This document shows positions 18,941 through 28,995 of a stretch of DNA of 64,000 bases, piece by piece (within the stretch, counting starts at the first letter, position 1; every line of letters starts with the position of its first letter). The position numbers were made by a program, and so were the translations under genes. Below the pieces are notes generated by a model that worked only from the letters and a program-made list of their open reading frames with translations, did no database searches and was not told where the DNA came from. This stretch comes from Demequina rhizosphaerae (lineage in GTDB: Bacteria; Actinomycetota; Actinomycetes; Actinomycetales; Demequinaceae). The stretch lies in the NCBI RefSeq assembly GCF_000971255.1, contig NZ_BBMC01000002.1:186001-250000 (forward strand), given 5' to 3'.

Positions 18941-19815
18941 TGCCCGCGACCGAGGATGTGTGGGCGGACTCCGCCGTCGCCGCCGGGATGAAGGTGCTCG
19001 ACCTGCGCCGCTTCGGCGACACGAGCTTCGAGGGCGACTCGCTGCCGATGCCCGGCGGGCGTGTGTTCGGCGGCCAGGTGCTCGCGCAGGCGCTGCTCGC
19101 CGCGGGCGCGACGGTGCCCGACGACCGCTTCGCGCACTCGCTGCACGGCTACTTCCTGCGTGCCGGCGACGCGGCGCATCCCATCCAGTTCGAGGTGGAG
19201 GTGCTCCGCGACGGGCGCTCGTTCTCCGCGCGGCGCACGCACGCGCTGCAGAACGGCCGCCCGATCCTGTCGATGATCGCGTCGTTCCAGGTCGAGCAGG
19301 AGGGCCCCGAGCACGCGGTGACGATGCCCGAGGTGCCCGGCCCCGACACGGTCCGGTCCGGCATCGAGGTGCTCGCGCCGTTCCAGGGCCACCCGTCCGC
19401 GGACTTCTGGCTCACCGAGGCGCCGTTCGACGTGCGCCACGTCGAGGGCTCGCTGTTCCTGGGCCCGGACAAGCGCCCCAAGCAGTACCAGACGGCGTGG
19501 ATGAGGCTGCGCGGGCCCATCGAGGGCTCCGACCTCATGCACCGCGCGCTGCTCGCCTTCGGCTCCGACCAGGTGATGCTCGAGCCGCTGCTGCGCCGCC
19601 ACGGCGCCTCGTGGGTGACGCCGGACATCTCGTTCGCGAGCCTCGACCACGCGATGTGGTGGCACCGCCCGGCCCGCGCCGACGAGTGGCTGCTCTTCGT
19701 CCAGGACTCCCCGACCGCGCAGGGCGGGCGCGGCCTCACCGGCACGTGGATCTTCTCGGAGGACGGCAGGCTCGTCGCCTCGGCCGCCCAGGAGGGCATG
19801 ATCCGGCTCCCCTGA
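18940..19815 (+). CDS. tesB: acyl-CoA thioesterase II
   Basis: A 291-residue double hot-dog enzyme that hydrolyses acyl-CoA to free acid and CoA. The first half has GGRVFGGQVLAQALLAAG and HSLHGYFLRAGD; the second has the catalytic-aspartate segment SFASLDHAMWWHR and the end GTWIFSEDGRLVASAAQEG. Length matches E. coli TesB (286). It starts one base into the globin stop codon. No terminator-like hairpin is obvious immediately after it. Confidence 0.93.
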   Translation: MPATEDVWADSAVAAGMKVLDLRRFGDTSFEGDSLPMPGGRVFGGQVLAQALLAAGATVPDDRFAHSLHGYFLRAGDAAHPIQFEVEVLRDGRSFSARRTHALQNGRPILSMIASFQVEQEGPEHAVTMPEVPGPDTVRSGIEVLAPFQGHPSADFWLTEAPFDVRHVEGSLFLGPDKRPKQYQTAWMRLRGPIEGSDLMHRALLAFGSDQVMLEPLLRRHGASWVTPDISFASLDHAMWWHRPARADEWLLFVQDSPTAQGGRGLTGTWIFSEDGRLVASAAQEGMIRLP

Positions 19816-20041
19816 CAAAGGGTCTACCAGGGATTTCGCCCACCCCTCGCCACGATGCTTGATGGTGACACGATTATTTCGATTCTGTAACGAAGCGCGA
19901 TCTGGTTGGACACCGGCGGGGGCCGGGTTGTTACGGTCGCAGAGCCGTTCCGACTGGCAAGAGCCCGTCATGCGAACGTCAATGACCAGCCAAAGGCCTC
20001 CTGGCGCGCCCCTCCCCGGATGACGCGCCGGAGCGCTAGTA
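19816..20041. other. long upstream region of the proV operon
   Basis: No gene seen. The part around 19870-19900 is AT-richer than its surroundings (ATTATTTCGATTCTGTAACG), a plausible promoter or regulator zone. GGCGCG/CGCGCC complementary blocks occur around 20003-20027. Confidence 0.45.
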
Positions 20042-20110
20042 GCGGCGCCCCCGGGCGCCGCCAGGCGGGCCCGTGATTGCCGTCCGACGGCTGCGAGTCC
20101 TCTCGCTAGC
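20042..20110 (+). promoter_or_regulatory. structured leader of proVWX operon
   Basis: Two stable stem-loops lie before proV. One has perfect 8-bp arms 20042-20049/20054-20061 with loop CCCG. The other runs 20089-20110 and pairs GGCT-GCGAG with CTCGC-TAGCC, nine pairs with one bulge and loop TCCT. Together with the proX leader this suggests RNA-level control. It does not match any riboswitch class I can recognise, including the c-di-AMP (ydaO) type. Confidence 0.4.
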
Positions 20111-20153
20111 CGAGGCCCTTGCGCACCTGAGAACCCCCAGGAGCTAGGACCGA

Positions 20154-21452
20154 ATGAACGACGACACGATCGCCCTGCGCGCCGACGGCCTGTACAAGGT
20201 CTTCGGGCGCCACGCCGACGAGGCGGTGATCCAGCTGCACCGCGGCACGCCCCGCGACGAGCTCGGAGCCGGCACGACGGCCGCCGTGATCGACGCCTCC
20301 TTCGAGGTCCGTCGCGGCGAGATCTTCGTGGTGATGGGCCTGTCCGGCTCGGGCAAGTCGACCCTGATCCGCATGCTCAACGGGCTGCACGACGCGACAG
20401 CCGGCACGGTCGAGGTCGCCGGCGAGCGCATCACGGACATCCCCGCGAAGCGCCTCCGCGAGATCCGCAGGAAGCGCATCTCGATGGTCTTCCAGCACTT
20501 CGCGCTGCTGCCCCACCGCACCGTGATCGACAACGTGGCCTACGGGCTCGAGATCCAGGGCGTGCCGCTCGAGGAGCGCGTCGCCCGCGCCCGCAAGGTC
20601 ACCGAGATCGTCGGCCTCAAGGGCTGGGAGGAGAAGCACCCCTCCGAGCTCTCGGGCGGCATGCAGCAGCGCGTGGGCCTGGCCCGCGCCCTCGCCGCCG
20701 ACACCGACGTGCTCCTCATGGACGAGGCGTTCTCCGCCCTCGACCCGCTGATCCGCCGCGAGATGCAGGACCAGCTGCTCGAGCTCCAGGCCGAGCTGGG
20801 CAAGACCATCATCTTCATCACGCACGACCTCAACGAGGCCATGTACATCGGCGACCGCATCGCGGTCATGCGTGACGGCCGCATCGTCCAGATCGGCTCG
20901 CCCGAGGACATCCTCACCAACCCCGCCAACGACTACGTCGAGCAGTTCGTCCAGGACGTCGACCGCGCCAAGGTGCTCACGGCCGAGTCCGTGATGCGCA
21001 AGCCGCGCGCGGTCGTGCACGTCGGCGCGGGCCCCCGCGCCGCGCTCACCACGATGCGCGACGAGCAGCTTGCCGGTGCGTACGTGGTCAACAAGGACCG
21101 GACGATCGTCGGCTGGGTCAGCGACCGCGACGTGTTCGACCTCGTCCGCAGGGGCGAGAAGGACCTCGCCTCGGTGATCCGGGCGGACCACGGGGCGGTC
21201 GCCACCGACACGGCGCTGGCCGACCTGTTCATCCCGTCGCTCGAGGCGGCGCTGCCCCTCGGCGTGATCGACCACCGCGACCGCCTCGTCGGCGTCATCC
21301 CCCGCGTCACGCTGCTCGCGGCGCTGGGCGGCGAGCCCGAGGCCGCCGCCACCGCGACCCCCCGTCCCGACCCGCTGCCCGCCGAGGTGGTCGACGAGGT
21401 CCTGGAGGCCGCCGTCGGAGCGGGCGCCGGCAACCCGAAGGAGGCCATCTGA
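20154..21452 (+). CDS. proV: glycine betaine/proline ABC transporter ATPase
   Basis: A 432-residue ATPase of the ProU/OpuA osmolyte importer. The ATPase domain has Walker [18 protein letters not shown] (about 64), the Q-loop [13 protein letters not shown], signature [16 protein letters not shown] and Walker [20 protein letters not shown]-terminal CBS pair (about 275-395) probably senses ionic strength or c-di-AMP, as in OpuA. CAGGAGCTAGGACCGA precedes the ATG. It overlaps proW by one base. Confidence 0.95.
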   Translation: MNDDTIALRADGLYKVFGRHADEAVIQLHRGTPRDELGAGTTAAVIDASFEVRRGEIFVVMGLSGSGKSTLIRMLNGLHDATAGTVEVAGERITDIPAKRLREIRRKRISMVFQHFALLPHRTVIDNVAYGLEIQGVPLEERVARARKVTEIVGLKGWEEKHPSELSGGMQQRVGLARALAADTDVLLMDEAFSALDPLIRREMQDQLLELQAELGKTIIFITHDLNEAMYIGDRIAVMRDGRIVQIGSPEDILTNPANDYVEQFVQDVDRAKVLTAESVMRKPRAVVHVGAGPRAALTTMRDEQLAGAYVVNKDRTIVGWVSDRDVFDLVRRGEKDLASVIRADHGAVATDTALADLFIPSLEAALPLGVIDHRDRLVGVIPRVTLLAALGGEPEAAATATPRPDPLPAEVVDEVLEAAVGAGAGNPKEAI

Positions 21453-22393
21453 TGGAGTTCCGCATCCCCGTCGGCACGTGGATCGACGCGTTCTTCGAGT
21501 GGCTCGAGGACACCTTCTCGTGGCTCTTCGAGGCCCTCCGCCAGCTCTTCATCTGGATGTTCGACGCCGTCGACTGGATCTTCGCCACGCCCCCGGCCCT
21601 CGTCGTCGTCGCGGTCGTCGCGCTCGGCGCGCTGCTCGCCCGCGGCTGGAAGTTCGCGCTCGGCGCGATCGCCGGCCTGCTCTTCATCATGAGCGTCAAC
21701 CAGTGGGACAACGCGATCGACTCGCTCGCGCTGGTCCTCGTGGCGGCGTTCCTCGCCGTCGTCATCTCCATCCCGCTCGGCATCTGGGCCGCGCGCAACG
21801 ACACGGTGTCCAAGATCCTCAAGCCGGTCATGGACTTCCTGCAGACCCTGCCCGCGTTCGTCTACCTCGTGCCCGCGCTCGGCCTGTTCCGCATCGGCGT
21901 GGCCCCCGGCATCATCGCGACGCTCATCTTCGCGATGGCGCCCGGCGTGCGCCTCACCGAGCTGGGCATCCGCGGCGTGGACAAGGAGGTCGTCGAGGCC
22001 GGTCAGGCGTTCGGCGCGCACCCGCGCCGCATCCTGCGCCAGATCCAGATCCCGCTCGCGATGCCGTCGATCATGGCCGGCATCAACCAGATCATCATGC
22101 TGTCGCTGTCGATGGTGGTCATCGCCGGCCTCGTCGGCGCGGGCGGCCTGGGCGGCGACGTCGCGCAGGCGATCTCCGCGCTCAACGTCAGCCTCGGCTT
22201 CGAGGCGGGCCTGTCCGTCGTGGTGCTCGCGATCCTGCTCGACCGCTTCACCGCGTCCTTCGGGAAGGGCCTCGGCCTGTACTCGAGGTGGCGCCGGTCG
22301 TACGTCGCGAAGAAGGAGGCGGACCAGCAGGCCCGCTTCGACGCCGAGGAGGAGATCGCCCGCGGCGGTCGCCGACCGGTCGCGACCGTCTGA
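21452..22393 (+). CDS. proW: glycine betaine/proline ABC transporter permease
   Basis: A 313-residue inner-membrane permease with about six or seven helices. The amphipathic N-terminus VGTWIDAFFEWLED is typical of ProW/OpuAB. The EAA loop is GVDKEVVEAGQAFGAHPRRI, which docks on ProV. It starts in the proV stop codon (TGATG). A motif copy and hairpins separate it from the binding protein gene. Confidence 0.94.
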   Translation: MEFRIPVGTWIDAFFEWLEDTFSWLFEALRQLFIWMFDAVDWIFATPPALVVVAVVALGALLARGWKFALGAIAGLLFIMSVNQWDNAIDSLALVLVAAFLAVVISIPLGIWAARNDTVSKILKPVMDFLQTLPAFVYLVPALGLFRIGVAPGIIATLIFAMAPGVRLTELGIRGVDKEVVEAGQAFGAHPRRILRQIQIPLAMPSIMAGINQIIMLSLSMVVIAGLVGAGGLGGDVAQAISALNVSLGFEAGLSVVVLAILLDRFTASFGKGLGLYSRWRRSYVAKKEADQQARFDAEEEIARGGRRPVATV

Positions 22394-22428
22394 CCCGATC
22401 CGCGCATCGTCCACCCGGACGCTGCTTC

Positions 22429-22541
22429 GCGCCGTCCGCCCGGACGGCGCCAGAGACCTCGCGGCTTCTGAGGGAGCCGCGCGCACCCCGCCCTGCCGGA
22501 AAGGGCGGCCGGTGCTCACTGCGAGGGGAGACACCCCTCGC
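22429..22541 (+). promoter_or_regulatory. four-hairpin intergenic leader before proX
   Basis: Four successive perfect stems: 22429-22437/22442-22450 (9 bp), 22461-22466/22475-22480 (6 bp), 22488-22494/22502-22508 (7 bp) and 22521-22528/22534-22541 (8 bp). The first could attenuate read-through; the rest may protect the proX message, so that the binding protein is made in excess. A GCATCGTCC copy (22404-22412) stands before the first stem. Confidence 0.5.
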
Positions 22542-22560
22542 TGGGAAAGGAAACATCATC

Positions 22561-23457
22561 ATGAAGCTTCGCGCCTTCGCGCCCTTCGCCATGGCCGCCG
22601 CCGGCGGTCTCGTGCTCGCCGGCTGCTCGTCCTCGGACGCCGACTCCGACACCGCCGCCTCGGGTGAGGCCGCCGGTGGCGACCTCACCCTCGCCGTGTT
22701 CAACGGCTGGGACGAGTCGCTCGCGACCTCGCTCCTGTGGGAGAACATCCTCGAGGGCAAGGGCTACAACGTCGAGCTCGAGTACGCCGACCCGGCCGTC
22801 GTCTTCCAGGGCGTCGCGGACGGCGACTACGACGTCGTGACCGACGTCTGGCTGCCCCTCACCCACGCCTCGTACATCGAGGAGTTCGGTGACGACATGG
22901 AGGAGCTCGGCGCCTGGTTCGACTCCGCCGCCCTCACCGTCGCGGTCAACGCCGACGCCCCGATCGACTCGCTCGCGGACCTCGCGGACAACGCCGACGA
23001 GTTCGGCGGCCGCATCGTCGGCATCGAGCCCGGCGCCGGCCTCACCGCCACCGTCCAGGACGCGGTCATCCCGACCTACGGCCTCGAGGACATGGAGTTC
23101 CTCACCTCGTCGACCCCGGCGATGCTCTCGGAGCTCGACACCGCCACCTCGAACGGCGAGAACATCATCGTCACGCTGTGGGAGCCGCACTGGGCCTACG
23201 GCGCGTACGACCTCAAGAACCTCGAGGACCCCGAGGGCACGCTCGGCGAGGCCGAGAGCATCGTGACCTACGGCCGCACCGGCCTGGGCGAGGACTTCCC
23301 CGAGGTCGCCGAGTGGATGGGCGCGTTCACCATGGACGCCGACCACCTCTACGACCTCGAGAACCAGCTCAACGGCGCGGACACGGCCGACTACGCGGAC
23401 ATCGTGTCCGAGTGGGTCGCCGCGAACCAGGAGTGGGTCGACTCGCTCACCGCGTAA
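22561..23457 (+). CDS. proX: glycine betaine-binding lipoprotein
   Basis: A 298-residue solute-binding lipoprotein that feeds ProVW. Lipobox LVLAGCSSS follows a short signal peptide. Tryptophans likely to form the aromatic cage for the quaternary ammonium group are in FNGWDES, DVWLPLTH and LWEPHWAYGAYD. The domain order is the normal one for OpuAC (compare the permuted protein at 52184). GGAAAGGAAACATCATC precedes the ATG. A strong terminator follows. Confidence 0.95.
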   Translation: MKLRAFAPFAMAAAGGLVLAGCSSSDADSDTAASGEAAGGDLTLAVFNGWDESLATSLLWENILEGKGYNVELEYADPAVVFQGVADGDYDVVTDVWLPLTHASYIEEFGDDMEELGAWFDSAALTVAVNADAPIDSLADLADNADEFGGRIVGIEPGAGLTATVQDAVIPTYGLEDMEFLTSSTPAMLSELDTATSNGENIIVTLWEPHWAYGAYDLKNLEDPEGTLGEAESIVTYGRTGLGEDFPEVAEWMGAFTMDADHLYDLENQLNGADTADYADIVSEWVAANQEWVDSLTA

Positions 23458-23473
23458 GGCTCAGCACCGATCG

Positions 23474-23511
23474 GAAGCGCCGGTCGCCCCTCCGGGGGCG
23501 GCCGGCGCTTC
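23474..23511 (+). terminator. terminator of proVWX operon
   Basis: Perfect 10-bp outer arms 23474-23483/23502-23511 with an inner CGCCCC/GGGGCG stem, 17 bases after the proX stop. Confidence 0.8.
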
Positions 23512-23518
23512 TGCGTCC

Positions 23519-23558
23519 CGTCCCGGTGGCGCGGTCCCCGTCCCGGTGGCGCGGTCCC
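23519..23558. repeat. two tandem copies of a 20-bp unit
   Basis: 23519-23538 and 23539-23558 are identical (CGTCCCGGTGGCGCGGTCCC). They lie in the gap between proX and the thioesterase gene (23512-23743), where I see no gene. Confidence 0.8.
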
Positions 23559-23743
23559 GGTCCTGCGGCCGCCGCACCATCCACGTCCACGTGTGTCAGC
23601 GTGGGCTGAAATGGCAGTTGCGAGCGGCCGGGCTCCCGTTCAGCACCACGCTCGACGCACCGCTGTTTCACGTCACGATGACATGTGCGAAGGGGATGCA
23701 TGCCGCCACCCACCGGAACGCGTCGCCACACGCCCCCGACCGT

Positions 23744-24223
23744 TCAGCGCTTGCGGAAGCGCACCGGCTCGTCGAGGTGCGGGCTCCAGGCCTCGCGCTC
23801 GGCGTCGGTGAGGCGGCGCGGCCGCTGCGTCGCGGAGTCGACGAGCACCAGCGTGGTCGCCGCCTTCGCGTAGAGCACCGGCGCGTCCTCGCCCTGCGGC
23901 GACCACACCTCGTAGCAGATCTCGATGCTCGCGCCGCCGAGCCGGCCGATCCACAGGCGCACGTCGAGCGGGCGGCGCAGGTACGGGATCGGCTCGAGGT
24001 ACTCGATCTGCTGGGCGGCGATGAGCGTGATGGTCTCGGCGTCCGGCCCGCCCGCGATGAGCGCGGTGTGCGGGACCTCGTGCTCCTCCGCGGCGGAGCG
24101 GTCCGCCCAGAAGACGCGGATGCGCGCCTCCTCGAGCAGGCGGAGCATCTCCGCGTTGTTGACGTGGCCGTAGGCGTCGAGGTCCGACCACCGCAGCGTG
24201 ATCGGGACGTGGATGCGGGTCAT
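23744..24223 (-). CDS. 4HBT-type acyl-CoA thioesterase
   Basis: A 159-residue single hot-dog protein. The motif WSDLDAYGHVNNAEMLRLLEEAR carries the catalytic aspartate of the 4-hydroxybenzoyl-CoA thioesterase/YbgC group. Substrate unknown. ATG 24223 is chosen because TAGCGT is seven bases upstream; a GTG three codons earlier is possible. Confidence 0.88.
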   Translation of the reverse strand: MTRIHVPITLRWSDLDAYGHVNNAEMLRLLEEARIRVFWADRSAAEEHEVPHTALIAGGPDAETITLIAAQQIEYLEPIPYLRRPLDVRLWIGRLGGASIEICYEVWSPQGEDAPVLYAKAATTLVLVDSATQRPRRLTDAEREAWSPHLDEPVRFRKR

Positions 24224-24230
24224 GCAGGCC

Positions 24231-24236
24231 ACGCTA
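24231..24236 (-). promoter_or_regulatory. leaderless promoter -10 of thioesterase gene
   Basis: TAGCGT on the minus strand, seven bases before the ATG. Confidence 0.5.
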
Positions 24237-24245
24237 GCGCCGCGC

Positions 24246-24303
24246 GACCATCAGATACCCATGAGGCGCACGGATCTGGCGGAACCGACCACCGTCTACC
24301 CAT
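24246..24303 (+). repeat. two copies of the TCTACCCAT-type repeat
   Basis: GACCATCAGATACCCAT (24246-24262) and GACCACCGTCTACCCAT (24287-24303). The latter is identical to the copy at 12427-12443. Confidence 0.6.
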
Positions 24304-24328
24304 TCGGCTTGCGGGCGGCGCCGGGCGG

Positions 24329-24379
24329 GCGCGGGGGCCGGGCGTGCGCGGGGGCCGGGCGGGCGCGGGGGCCGGGCGG
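24329..24379. repeat. three tandem copies of a 17-bp G-rich unit
   Basis: Unit GCGCGGGGGCCGGGCG(T/G) at 24329-24345, 24346-24362 and 24363-24379; the copies differ at the last base only. Confidence 0.85.
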
Positions 24380-24439
24380 GGCGGCGCCGGGCGGGGCGGC
24401 CAGATCCCGCGATACCTGCGCGGACACGGCTCTCCGGCG

Positions 24440-24445
24440 TAGCGT
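24440..24445 (+). promoter_or_regulatory. leaderless promoter -10 of VOC gene
   Basis: TAGCGT, six bases before the ATG at 24452. Confidence 0.5.
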
Positions 24446-24451
24446 GGCCGG

Positions 24452-24835
24452 ATGGAGTTCTTCGAGCCGCAGGTGATCCTGTTCGTCGAGGACTGCGAGC
24501 GCGCCGCCGGCTTCTACGCGCGGCTCGGCTTCGTCGAGACCTTCCGCAGCGACGACGAGGCGCCGATCAAGGTCGAGATGGCGCTCGGCGGCTTCATGCT
24601 CGGCCTCGCGCATCCCGAGCCCGCCGCGCAGAGCCACGGCCTCGAGCCCGTCACCGAGGGCGACCGCGTGTGCCTCACCCTGTGGACCGACGACGTCGAG
24701 AGCGCCTTCGACAGGGCGGTCGAGGCCGGCGGGCGCGCGCGCCGCGAGCCGCACCGCTTCCGCGACGTGCTGCAGGTCGCGTTCGTCAACGACCTCGACG
24801 GCCACCCGATCCAGCTGGTCGAACGCGTCGGCTGA
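24452..24835 (+). CDS. VOC-superfamily (glyoxalase-like) protein
   Basis: A 127-residue protein of one vicinal-oxygen-chelate pair: EPQVILFVEDCERAAGFYARLGF and, later, LTLWTDDVESAFDRAVEAGG with the end VNDLDGHPIQLVE. The family includes glyoxalases, bleomycin-resistance proteins and dioxygenases. The specific role cannot be told from the sequence. It is a single-gene unit. Confidence 0.85.
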   Translation: MEFFEPQVILFVEDCERAAGFYARLGFVETFRSDDEAPIKVEMALGGFMLGLAHPEPAAQSHGLEPVTEGDRVCLTLWTDDVESAFDRAVEAGGRARREPHRFRDVLQVAFVNDLDGHPIQLVERVG

Positions 24836-24913
24836 CACGGCGACGCCCCTCGCCTGTCACCAGACGAGGAGCGTCGACGATCGACCCAGGAGAGCCGGGG
24901 AGCTCTCGGAACC

Positions 24914-24930
24914 GACCGCCATCCACCCGC
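24914..24930 (+). repeat. diverged copy of the TCTACCCAT-type repeat
   Basis: GACCGCCATCCACCCGC, preceded by GGAACC exactly as at 24281-24286. It lies in the gap between the VOC gene and ettA. Confidence 0.45.
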
Positions 24931-24985
24931 TCCCCGGGGCGCGGGGCGCCACCGGAGGCGCCGGAGACGGACGGCCGGGCTGAGG

Positions 24986-26668
<1,683 letters not shown>

Positions 26669-26774
26669 TGCTGCTCCGTCGGTTGTCCTGAACGGGCGCG
26701 CGGGCGCCCGGATGCCGTCCCATAGCCTACGCGAGGACGATGCGCCGGCGAGGTCGGGCGGCCCGCGCCGCCGC

Positions 26775-27314
26775 TCAGGGCACAGGCTCGGGCTCGTCCT
26801 CCCGGTCGAGCGCGTCGAGCCCGTCGGCCTCGACGCCCGGCGGCTCGGTCTCGAACGACGAGGCGTCCACCGCATCGTCCCCGGCCGCGCCCTCCTTCGA
26901 GGCCGCGATCGCGCTCGCCGCGGGGCTCATGTCCTCCTCGCTCAGCGACGCGTCCCCGGTGGCGCGCCGGAAGGTCGCGACGCCCCGCATGCAATCCGGC
27001 CCGACGGCGGTCGCGTCGATGAGGTGGTCGACGCGCGGGCCGTCCTTCGCCTCCCACGTGCTCGTGCGCAGGCGCCCCGTCACGACGACGGGCATGCCGG
27101 TCCTGATCGAGTCGCTGACGGTGATCGCGGCGCCGCGGAACACGCGCACGGTGAACCACTCGGTGACGCCGTCGACCCACGTGCCCTTGTCGCGGTCGAA
27201 GTAGCGCGGCGTCGACGCGACGCGGAACGACGCGATCGCGAGGTCGCCCTGCCCCTTGAACAGGCGGACGTCGGTGGCGGCCCACCCCGCCACGGTGATG
27301 GTCAGCTCGTTCAT
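26775..27314 (-). CDS. ssb: single-stranded DNA-binding protein, variant tail
   Basis: A 179-residue OB-fold SSB: TITVAGWAATDVRLF, ASTPRYFDRDKGTWVDG, EWFTVRVFRGAA and PVVVTGRLRTSTWE. The tail is acidic but ends DREDEPEPVP, so it lacks the canonical DDIPF tip that recruits partner proteins. It is therefore probably an accessory SSB, not the replication SSB next to rpsF/rpsR. GGGAGGGGAGC precedes the ATG. A GCATCGTCC copy encodes part of GDDAVD. Confidence 0.9.
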   Translation of the reverse strand: MNELTITVAGWAATDVRLFKGQGDLAIASFRVASTPRYFDRDKGTWVDGVTEWFTVRVFRGAAITVSDSIRTGMPVVVTGRLRTSTWEAKDGPRVDHLIDATAVGPDCMRGVATFRRATGDASLSEEDMSPAASAIAASKEGAAGDDAVDASSFETEPPGVEADGLDALDREDEPEPVP

Positions 27315-27501
27315 GCTCCCCTCCCTGGTGCCGCACGGTGCGGCTGGGTCCAGGGTGCGAGCGCGGCTCGGGACGATGCGCGGGCGGGCGCGGATCCGGG
27401 GAGGCCCGGCGGGTGGCGGGGCGCCGGGGACATCGGCCCTGGCCGGGCGCGGCCGGTGCCGCGAGAGACGCGAGAGCCGCAGGAGGCCGGAGGGCGGAGC
27501 C
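27315..27501. other. intergenic region, no gene seen
   Basis: Very GC-rich. It holds a small hairpin GCCGCA-CGG-TGCGGC (about 27331-27345) and a GGACGATGC copy (27371-27379). Confidence 0.5.
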
Positions 27502-28995
27502 TCAGCCCTCGTGGCGGTGGCGGTCGTGCCGCTCGTGGTGGTCCTCGTGGACCGGCGCCCAGATGTCGGCGGGGAGCGCGTGCTCCTCCTCCTCGACCTC
27601 GCCCGCCTCCGCGTGCAGGATCTCGGGCTCGACGACCGGCTCCTCGGGCTCCCCCGCGCCGGCCGGGGCCGAGGCCCGCGCGATCACGGTGAGCTCGTCG
27701 AGGTTGCGGTACGCCTGGTGGATCAGCTGCGTGGGTCGCACGATGCCGGGCTCGATCGCGGCGTGCACGGCGTCGCGGCCGAGCTGGAGCATCTCCTTCT
27801 CCATCGCGCTCGCGCGCGAGCGCCGCCGGCCGAACGACGCGTGCCGCGCCTCGGGCCACGCGACGTCGGACAGCGCCGCGTCGATGAGCGCGGTGAGCTC
27901 CCCGGCGGGCGCGACGGCCTCGCCGATGACGATCCGCCACTGCACGGGCAGCCCCTCGGAGGCCGCGTCGATCCAGTCCAGCCGCTCGCGGTCGACCACC
28001 TCGAGGCGCATCGTCTCCTGCGTGGGCACGGATGACGACCGGCCCGCGACCACGGCCGCGGCCGCCTCGGCCCGCGCGTCGACGCCGGCGGCGGCGGCGA
28101 GCGCCGCGACCAGCTCGGACACGTCGGGCAGCACCGGCTCGGCGTCGCGCGCGAGCGCCCGCTCGAGCGTGCGGCCGGCGGCGACGAGGTCCGCGGCGAC
28201 GGCGTCGGCGGCCACCGAGCGCGCCTGCACGGCGCCCTCGAGCTCCGCGCGGAGCACGTCGACGCCCTGGCCCGTGCGGGCGCTCACCGGCATCACGGGC
28301 ACGGAATGCATGCCGTCGAGCGCGAGCAGGCGCTGGAGGTCGCGCGCGACCTCCCACCCCTCCTCGGTGGTGAGCCGGTCGACGTGGTTGAGCACCATGA
28401 GCGACGGCTGGCCGGTCACGGAGGTCTGCTTGAGGTAGCCCTCGTGGATCGCGTTGTCGGCGTACTTCTGGGGGTCGACGACCCACAGCAGCAGGTCGAC
28501 CTGGGGCACGATGCGGTCGACGACCTCGCGGTTGTGCGGGTTGACCGAGTCGTGGTCCGGCAGGTCGAGCAGCACGAGGCCAGCGAGCGCGGGGTCCGGC
28601 GTGGTGCCCATGGCGTCGAAGCGGCGCAGGCGGCGGTCGGGCGCGACGCCCAGCCAGTCGAGCAGCGCGTCGGCGCGCTCCGGGCCCCACACGGAGGCGC
28701 TGACGTCGGAGGTGGTGGGACGCGCGACGCCCGGCACCGCGAAGTCGACGCCGACGAGGGCGTTGAACAGCGTCGACTTGCCGGAGCCGGTGCCGCCCGC
28801 GAGCGCCACGACGGTCCAGTCGATGCCCAGGTGGAGCCGCTCGTCGCAGCGGTCGACGGCGGCGTGCAGCTCGTCGCGGATCGCGACCGGGATCGCCTCG
28901 CGCGCCCAGTCGAGGGACGAGCGCAGGCGGTCGACGCGCTCGCGCAGCACGGTGGTCTCGTCGTGCGCGGGGACGTCCTCGAAGCTCACGCTCAC
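27502..28995 (-). CDS. dynamin-like GTPase, second of a coupled pair
   Basis: A 497-residue GTPase. G-motifs: G1 GGTGSGKSTLFNAL (about 70), G2 region RPTTSDV, G3 DLPDHDS and G4 NHVDRL. A long helical C-terminal part ends in a His/Glu-rich tail (HEDHHERHDRHRHEG). No clear membrane helix. It starts GTGA inside the stop of the upstream GTPase gene, so the two are translationally coupled and probably form a hetero-oligomer. The arrangement recalls paired bacterial dynamins such as Streptomyces DynA/DynB, but orthology is not shown. Confidence 0.85.
   Translation of the reverse strand: MSVSFEDVPAHDETTVLRERVDRLRSSLDWAREAIPVAIRDELHAAVDRCDERLHLGIDWTVVALAGGTGSGKSTLFNALVGVDFAVPGVARPTTSDVSASVWGPERADALLDWLGVAPDRRLRRFDAMGTTPDPALAGLVLLDLPDHDSVNPHNREVVDRIVPQVDLLLWVVDPQKYADNAIHEGYLKQTSVTGQPSLMVLNHVDRLTTEEGWEVARDLQRLLALDGMHSVPVMPVSARTGQGVDVLRAELEGAVQARSVAADAVAADLVAAGRTLERALARDAEPVLPDVSELVAALAAAAGVDARAEAAAAVVAGRSSSVPTQETMRLEVVDRERLDWIDAASEGLPVQWRIVIGEAVAPAGELTALIDAALSDVAWPEARHASFGRRRSRASAMEKEMLQLGRDAVHAAIEPGIVRPTQLIHQAYRNLDELTVIARASAPAGAGEPEEPVVEPEILHAEAGEVEEEEHALPADIWAPVHEDHHERHDRHRHEG

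Noticed and set aside
20042..20110. c-di-AMP (ydaO-type) riboswitch before proV
   Set aside because: The conserved ydaO sequence blocks are not recognisable; only generic hairpins are seen. Kept as an unassigned structured leader.
24329..24379. Tandem repeats as a possible CRISPR array
   Set aside because: The 17-bp units are directly adjacent with no spacers, and no cas genes are near.
23546..24442. Plus-strand gene opposite the 4HBT thioesterase
   Set aside because: Shadow frame; the minus strand has the DAYGHVNN catalytic motif and a promoter.
28992..28995. Frameshift between the two GTPase genes
   Set aside because: Each has its own complete set of G-motifs and the junction is an ordinary GTGA overlap.
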